Shown one piece after another: positions 60,814 to 64,000 of a stretch of DNA of 64,000 bases (its first letter is position 1; each line of letters starts with the position of its first letter). The notes beneath the pieces are model-generated. The model was not told the DNA's origin and made no database searches. It worked only from the letters and a program-made list of their open reading frames with translations. The position numbers and the translations under genes are program-made. The stretch is from Prochlorococcus marinus (GTDB lineage Bacteria; Cyanobacteriota; Cyanobacteriia; PCC-6307; Cyanobiaceae): positions 1 through 64,000 of the forward strand of contig NZ_CVSV01000037.1 in assembly GCF_001180245.1 (NCBI RefSeq), given 5' to 3'.

Positions 60814-61755
60814 TTAAATAGTAGTATCAGTAAATTTATTTTCCCATAAACTCTTTCTCTGGCTAACAAAAAATACTGAGATAAGAACAAATACCACTCC
60901 TATCCACTGCACAAAAGTGAGTCTTTCATCTAACCAAACACCTCCACTTAGAAGAGCAAATACAGGTGTTAAAAATGCAAGAGTGCTAAATCCAGTTATT
61001 TCTTTATTATTAGCAAAGTAGAAAAACAATCCATACGCTATTGCTCCTCCAAAAATACTTGCAAATGACATAAGTCCCCAATCAAATATTGACCAATCTG
61101 GAATTATTGTGAAATTTGATTGTGAGCAGTGCTTGATAATTAAGGGCAAACTCCCTAAAACCATATGCCAACCTGTAACTGCCACTGGATCACTTTTAGT
61201 ACAAGTGAATCTAATTAAAATTGTTCCTAATGCCATAGCGAGAGAAGCTGCAAGCATCCAAAGTTCTCCAAAGTTAAAAGCAACATCATTTATAGACTTA
61301 TCAGACATCAACCACCAATTCCCTAAAAATTCTTGTGGAACTCCTAAAAATACTATTCCTCCTAAGCCAAAAAGTAATCCTAACCATCCTATTGGGTTAA
61401 TTAAATTCCCAAAAATCGCTCTCGCTAATATAGCTACCAAAAGCGGTTGAGAATCAATCAAGACAGAACCTAAACCTGCTCCAGTTTTTTCAATACCATA
61501 AGTTAAAAACAACTGAAAAAAAGTGGCATCTACAATCGTAAAAACAAAAAACCACTTCAAATCGCACTTATAAATTTTCAAGTCTCTTTTAAACAAATAT
61601 GTTGTTATAAGAACAAGAATCCCAGCAGGAAGTAATCTTAAAGAAGCTACAAACTCTGGCCCAGCACTAGATACTAAAGGAGTCATTGCCGCCATTGAAG
61701 TACCCCAAAGTGCGAAAGGGAGTATCATTAAAAACCAATTTAGGATTGAATTCAT
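60814..61755 (-). CDS. EamA-family (DMT superfamily) transporter, 313 aa
   Basis: Ten predicted helices form two EamA repeats: 'LPFALWGTSMAAMTPLVSSA' opens the first, and 'GELWMLAASLAMALGTILIR' the second. It ends 'FTDTTI'. It is likely a metabolite exporter. The substrate is unknown. It lies 28 bases upstream of the GT4 gene on the same strand. Confidence 0.88.
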   Translation of the reverse strand: MNSILNWFLMILPFALWGTSMAAMTPLVSSAGPEFVASLRLLPAGILVLITTYLFKRDLKIYKCDLKWFFVFTIVDATFFQLFLTYGIEKTGAGLGSVLIDSQPLLVAILARAIFGNLINPIGWLGLLFGLGGIVFLGVPQEFLGNWWLMSDKSINDVAFNFGELWMLAASLAMALGTILIRFTCTKSDPVAVTGWHMVLGSLPLIIKHCSQSNFTIIPDWSIFDWGLMSFASIFGGAIAYGLFFYFANNKEITGFSTLAFLTPVFALLSGGVWLDERLTFVQWIGVVFVLISVFFVSQRKSLWENKFTDTTI

Positions 61756-61807
61756 TAGGTCTGCTGATAGTCTTTTTAAAGTAGTTTTATGAATTTACCT
61801 TAAAAGA

Positions 61808-62617
61808 ATGATTTGGCCTTTTAGACGAAAGTCAAAAAAAAGAATAGCTCGTATAGTAATTGATGAGCCTATTACTAGTTCAACAAGAGTTTCAGTCCTT
61901 AAAGCTCTTAAACAAATTGAGGATAGAGAATTTCCTGCTTTAATCGTGAGAATTGATTCTCCAGGGGGTACTGTTGGTGATAGCCAAGAAATATACTCTG
62001 CTATTAAAAGACTAAAAGACAAAGGATGTAAAGTCATTGCTAGTTTTGGGAACATCTCAGCATCAGGTGGTGTTTACATTGGTGTTGCATCTGACAAAAT
62101 AGTTGCTAATCCAGGGACAATTACAGGTTCAATTGGTGTGATTATAAGAGGAAATAACTTTTCTGAATTATTAGATAAAATCGGCATTAAATTTGAGACT
62201 GTTAAAAGCGGTGTATTTAAAGACATACTTTCTCCAGATAAACCTCTAACTGAGGAAGGTAGAGGTCTTCTCCAAGGTCTTATAGATGAAAGTTATACAC
62301 AATTTACTGAAGCTGTTGCTGAAGGAAGGAATTTACCTGTTGAAGAAGTAAGAAAATTTGCTGATGGAAGAATTTTCACTGGAACGCAAGCACTCGAACT
62401 TGGACTTGTTGATAAGGTTGGAGATGAATTTGTTGCCAGGGAGCTAGCTGCAGAAATGGTTAACATTGATCCTAAAATTCAGCCCTTAACATTTGGGAAG
62501 AAGAAGAAAAAAATACTTGGACTAATTCCTGGAAGTAGAGTAATTGAGAAAATTATCAAAAATATCTTTTTTGAGTTTGACTCATCTAATAAAGTACTTT
62601 GGTTATACAAGCCATAA
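61808..62617 (+). CDS. sppA: Signal peptide peptidase SppA, short form, 269 aa
   Basis: The ClpP-fold serine protease of the S49 family has the catalytic Ser86 in 'GNISASGGVYIG' and Lys138 in 'KSGVFKDILSP'. The oxyanion region is 'VRIDSPGGTVGDSQEIYSAI'. It has a basic N-terminus without a clear membrane helix, so it may be peripheral or cytoplasmic. It degrades leftover signal peptides. It overlaps no neighbour and is 6 bases upstream of aroH. Confidence 0.93.
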   Translation: MIWPFRRKSKKRIARIVIDEPITSSTRVSVLKALKQIEDREFPALIVRIDSPGGTVGDSQEIYSAIKRLKDKGCKVIASFGNISASGGVYIGVASDKIVANPGTITGSIGVIIRGNNFSELLDKIGIKFETVKSGVFKDILSPDKPLTEEGRGLLQGLIDESYTQFTEAVAEGRNLPVEEVRKFADGRIFTGTQALELGLVDKVGDEFVARELAAEMVNIDPKIQPLTFGKKKKKILGLIPGSRVIEKIIKNIFFEFDSSNKVLWLYKP

Positions 62618-62623
62618 ATCGAT

Positions 62624-63007
62624 ATGTATAAAAAAATGAAAGATGATTATAAAATTACATTTATTCGTGGTGCTACAACAGCATCTGGAAATTCAGTTAG
62701 GGAAATAGAAGTTGCCGTAGTGGAATTAATTGATGAATTAATTTCACGAAACAATTTAATCAAGAAGAACATATTATCCATTACATTCACAGCGACAAAA
62801 GATTTAAATGCATGTTTCCCCGCTTCAATTGCAAGGAAATTCAATGGACTTGATTCAGTTGCCTTTTTAGACTGCCAACAAATGTTTGTATCTGATGATG
62901 TTGATTTTTGTATAAGAATAATGGCCCAAGTTTTATTGCCACCAAATTATGCAATAAAGCACCCTTATTTAAAAGGCGCTGCAAAATTAAGGACAGATAG
63001 ATGTTAG
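62624..63007 (+). CDS. aroH: Chorismate mutase, AroH class, 127 aa
   Basis: The monofunctional trimeric chorismate mutase shows 'FIRGATTASGNSVREIEVAV' (active-site Arg), 'ITFTATKDLNACFPASIARK', and 'LDCQQMFV' with conserved acidic and aromatic neighbours. It converts chorismate to prephenate for Phe and Tyr. Met-1 or Met-5 could start it. It lies 6 bases after sppA. Confidence 0.94.
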   Translation: MYKKMKDDYKITFIRGATTASGNSVREIEVAVVELIDELISRNNLIKKNILSITFTATKDLNACFPASIARKFNGLDSVAFLDCQQMFVSDDVDFCIRIMAQVLLPPNYAIKHPYLKGAAKLRTDRC

Positions 63008-63104
63008 TCTTAGTGAAATTATTTTTTTGCTTTAAATTTGAATAGCACGAACTCATTCTTTAAATTCCATTCTCTTAAAGCTAAAAATCACAAAGAAACT
63101 TACA

Positions 63105-63653
63105 ATGAATTTTAAAATTTTAAGACTTCTAGTTATCCCAACAGTTTTAGTTTCAACTCTTTTTTATAAAATTCAAGATGCTAAAGCAGGGTTGGAATTT
63201 CAGTGGAACCAAGACTCTGCGTATAGAAGATTAAAGTGGTTTCAAAAAGAAGATAAAAGGAAATTTAGAAATACAATTTATTTTTTCTTGAGGCCAGCTG
63301 ATCGAAAAAGTGATCTTTTGAAAATTAATCTAGCAATCCCAAAAACTTTTAAATCCACTTTAAAAAGTGAAAAAATAAATATTTGCAAGGTAAGAATTGG
63401 GGGTTTTGAGAATAGAACAAAATGTTTAGAAGATATTCCAGCTGATCTCGAAATTAATACTGATGAATCAGGTTTACGTTCAATAGATATTTACCCCTAC
63501 AGTCCAATTTCTTCAAATAAAGATAGTTATGCAATTGTCCTAAAAGTCTTTAATCCCAAAAAATCAGGTCTATATCAATTTCATTCATATGGGCAACCCA
63601 AAGGAAAATCATTTTCAAATTATTTAGGAAGCTGGACTATAGTGATCGATTAA
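63105..63653 (+). CDS. DUF2808 secreted protein, 182 aa
   Basis: A signal peptide (about 1-28, …QDAKAG) is followed by the DUF2808 fold with 'NTIYFFLRPADRKSDLLKIN', 'ICKVRIGGFENRTKCLEDIP' (two Cys) and the end 'YLGSWTIVID'. It is a periplasmic or surface protein of unknown role, frequent next to rpmH in cyanobacteria. Confidence 0.85.
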   Translation: MNFKILRLLVIPTVLVSTLFYKIQDAKAGLEFQWNQDSAYRRLKWFQKEDKRKFRNTIYFFLRPADRKSDLLKINLAIPKTFKSTLKSEKINICKVRIGGFENRTKCLEDIPADLEINTDESGLRSIDIYPYSPISSNKDSYAIVLKVFNPKKSGLYQFHSYGQPKGKSFSNYLGSWTIVID

Positions 63654-63683
63654 ATGATAAATTAAATAAGGATAATTAAACAA

Positions 63684-63821
63684 ATGACTAAAAGAACTTT
63701 TGGCGGAACTTCAAGAAAAAGAAAACGTGTATCAGGTTTTAGAGTAAGAATGCGTTCTCATACTGGTAGAAGAGTCATAAAAAGCAGAAGACAAAAAGGT
63801 AGAGAAAGAATAGCTGTATAA
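63684..63821 (+). CDS. rpmH: 50S ribosomal protein L34, 45 aa
   Basis: The highly basic protein '[20 protein letters not shown]' continues with '[20 protein letters not shown]', the near-invariant L34 sequence. An AAGGATAA ribosome site is present upstream. It is followed 12 bases later by rnpA, the universal rpmH-rnpA pair. Confidence 0.98.
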
Positions 63822-63833
63822 CTTCTAATTTAA

Positions 63834-64000
63834 ATGGCCTTACCTAAGGATATGCGTTTAAAAGGTCATAGGACTTTTAATTATATTCATAAAAATTCCA
63901 CAATTTATTATGGAAATTTGATGACATTTAAAGTTGCAAGATCAAATCCGGCAATTCTTTTAACCCATAAACTCACAAATACTTCAAACAAACTTAGAGT
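63834..64000 (+). CDS. rnpA: Ribonuclease P protein component, 5' part
   Basis: The N-terminal 55 residues of RnpA (MALPKDMRLKGHRTFNYIHK…) contain the family motif 'RLKG.R.F..I'. The window ends before the RNR signature. RnpA assists tRNA 5' maturation. The gene is cut by the window edge, not truncated biologically. Confidence 0.93.
   Translation, partial: MALPKDMRLKGHRTFNYIHKNSTIYYGNLMTFKVARSNPAILLTHKLTNTSNKLR

Noticed and set aside
1..64000. CRISPR arrays, rRNA genes, transposases and other tRNAs
   Set aside because: No regular repeat-spacer pattern, rRNA-like stretch, transposase motif or second tRNA T-arm was found on either strand by reading.

Overview
The window is AT-rich cyanobacterial chromosome, almost certainly a high-light Prochlorococcus. 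The evidence is a pcb chlorophyll-binding antenna gene, psbD/psbC, petM, ycf4 and ycf39, small high-light-inducible (hli) genes, split pntA-1/pntA-2/pntB, very short intergenic regions, many proteins under 60 residues, and a Yfr2-type small RNA. This assignment comes from gene content and sequence style, not from a database match.

Region 1, about 1-18.4 kb, is an accessory, island-like stretch. It carries about 35 tiny genes, mostly single-helix membrane or coiled-coil proteins and DUF families (DUF3303, DUF1651 x2, DUF2839 x2, DUF3721, DUF3764). Scattered among them are larger genes: an Nramp-related transporter, an SNF-type sodium symporter, a SelO pseudokinase, a secreted cupin, a glutamine amidotransferase broken by a G8 tract, and five hli-associated genes arranged divergently.

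Region 2, about 18.4-42.9 kb, is core genome: ychF, an HlyD adaptor, polA, cysS, dxr, a thioredoxin-fold ferredoxin, the transhydrogenase operon with a hydrolase, NTRC, infA, ycf39-petM, ilvH, a cyclophilin, ycf4, psbD-psbC, maf, and cobQ with a 2Fe-2S ferredoxin.

Region 3, about 42.9-45.9 kb, is gene-poor. It holds a VTT-domain membrane protein, a Yfr2-family RNA with a perfect 20-bp palindrome upstream, a rhomboid, small genes, a structured intergenic element, degenerate repeats and tRNA-Ser(CGA). It looks like an integration footprint.

Region 4, about 45.9-56.6 kb, centres on iron and light stress. It has futA facing piuC, a secreted mini-protein, an outer-membrane porin, glyQ, small conserved genes, pcb and flavodoxin isiB. 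Together these would supply iron, replace ferredoxin with flavodoxin and remodel the antenna when iron is short. A peroxiredoxin-like protein and a SemiSWEET follow.

Region 5, about 56.6-64 kb, holds an AEC permease, an RHH-like small protein, two glycosyltransferases, an EamA exporter, sppA, aroH, a DUF2808 protein, rpmH and the start of rnpA (cut by the window end).

No CRISPR array, rRNA, transposase or intact integrase was seen. The strongest leads are the G8 frameshift, the Yfr2 locus with its palindrome, a three-segment alternative-pairing leader at 1096-1259, the structured element beside tRNA-Ser, and an ACATTTGTT motif shared by the hli, porin and pcb promoters.
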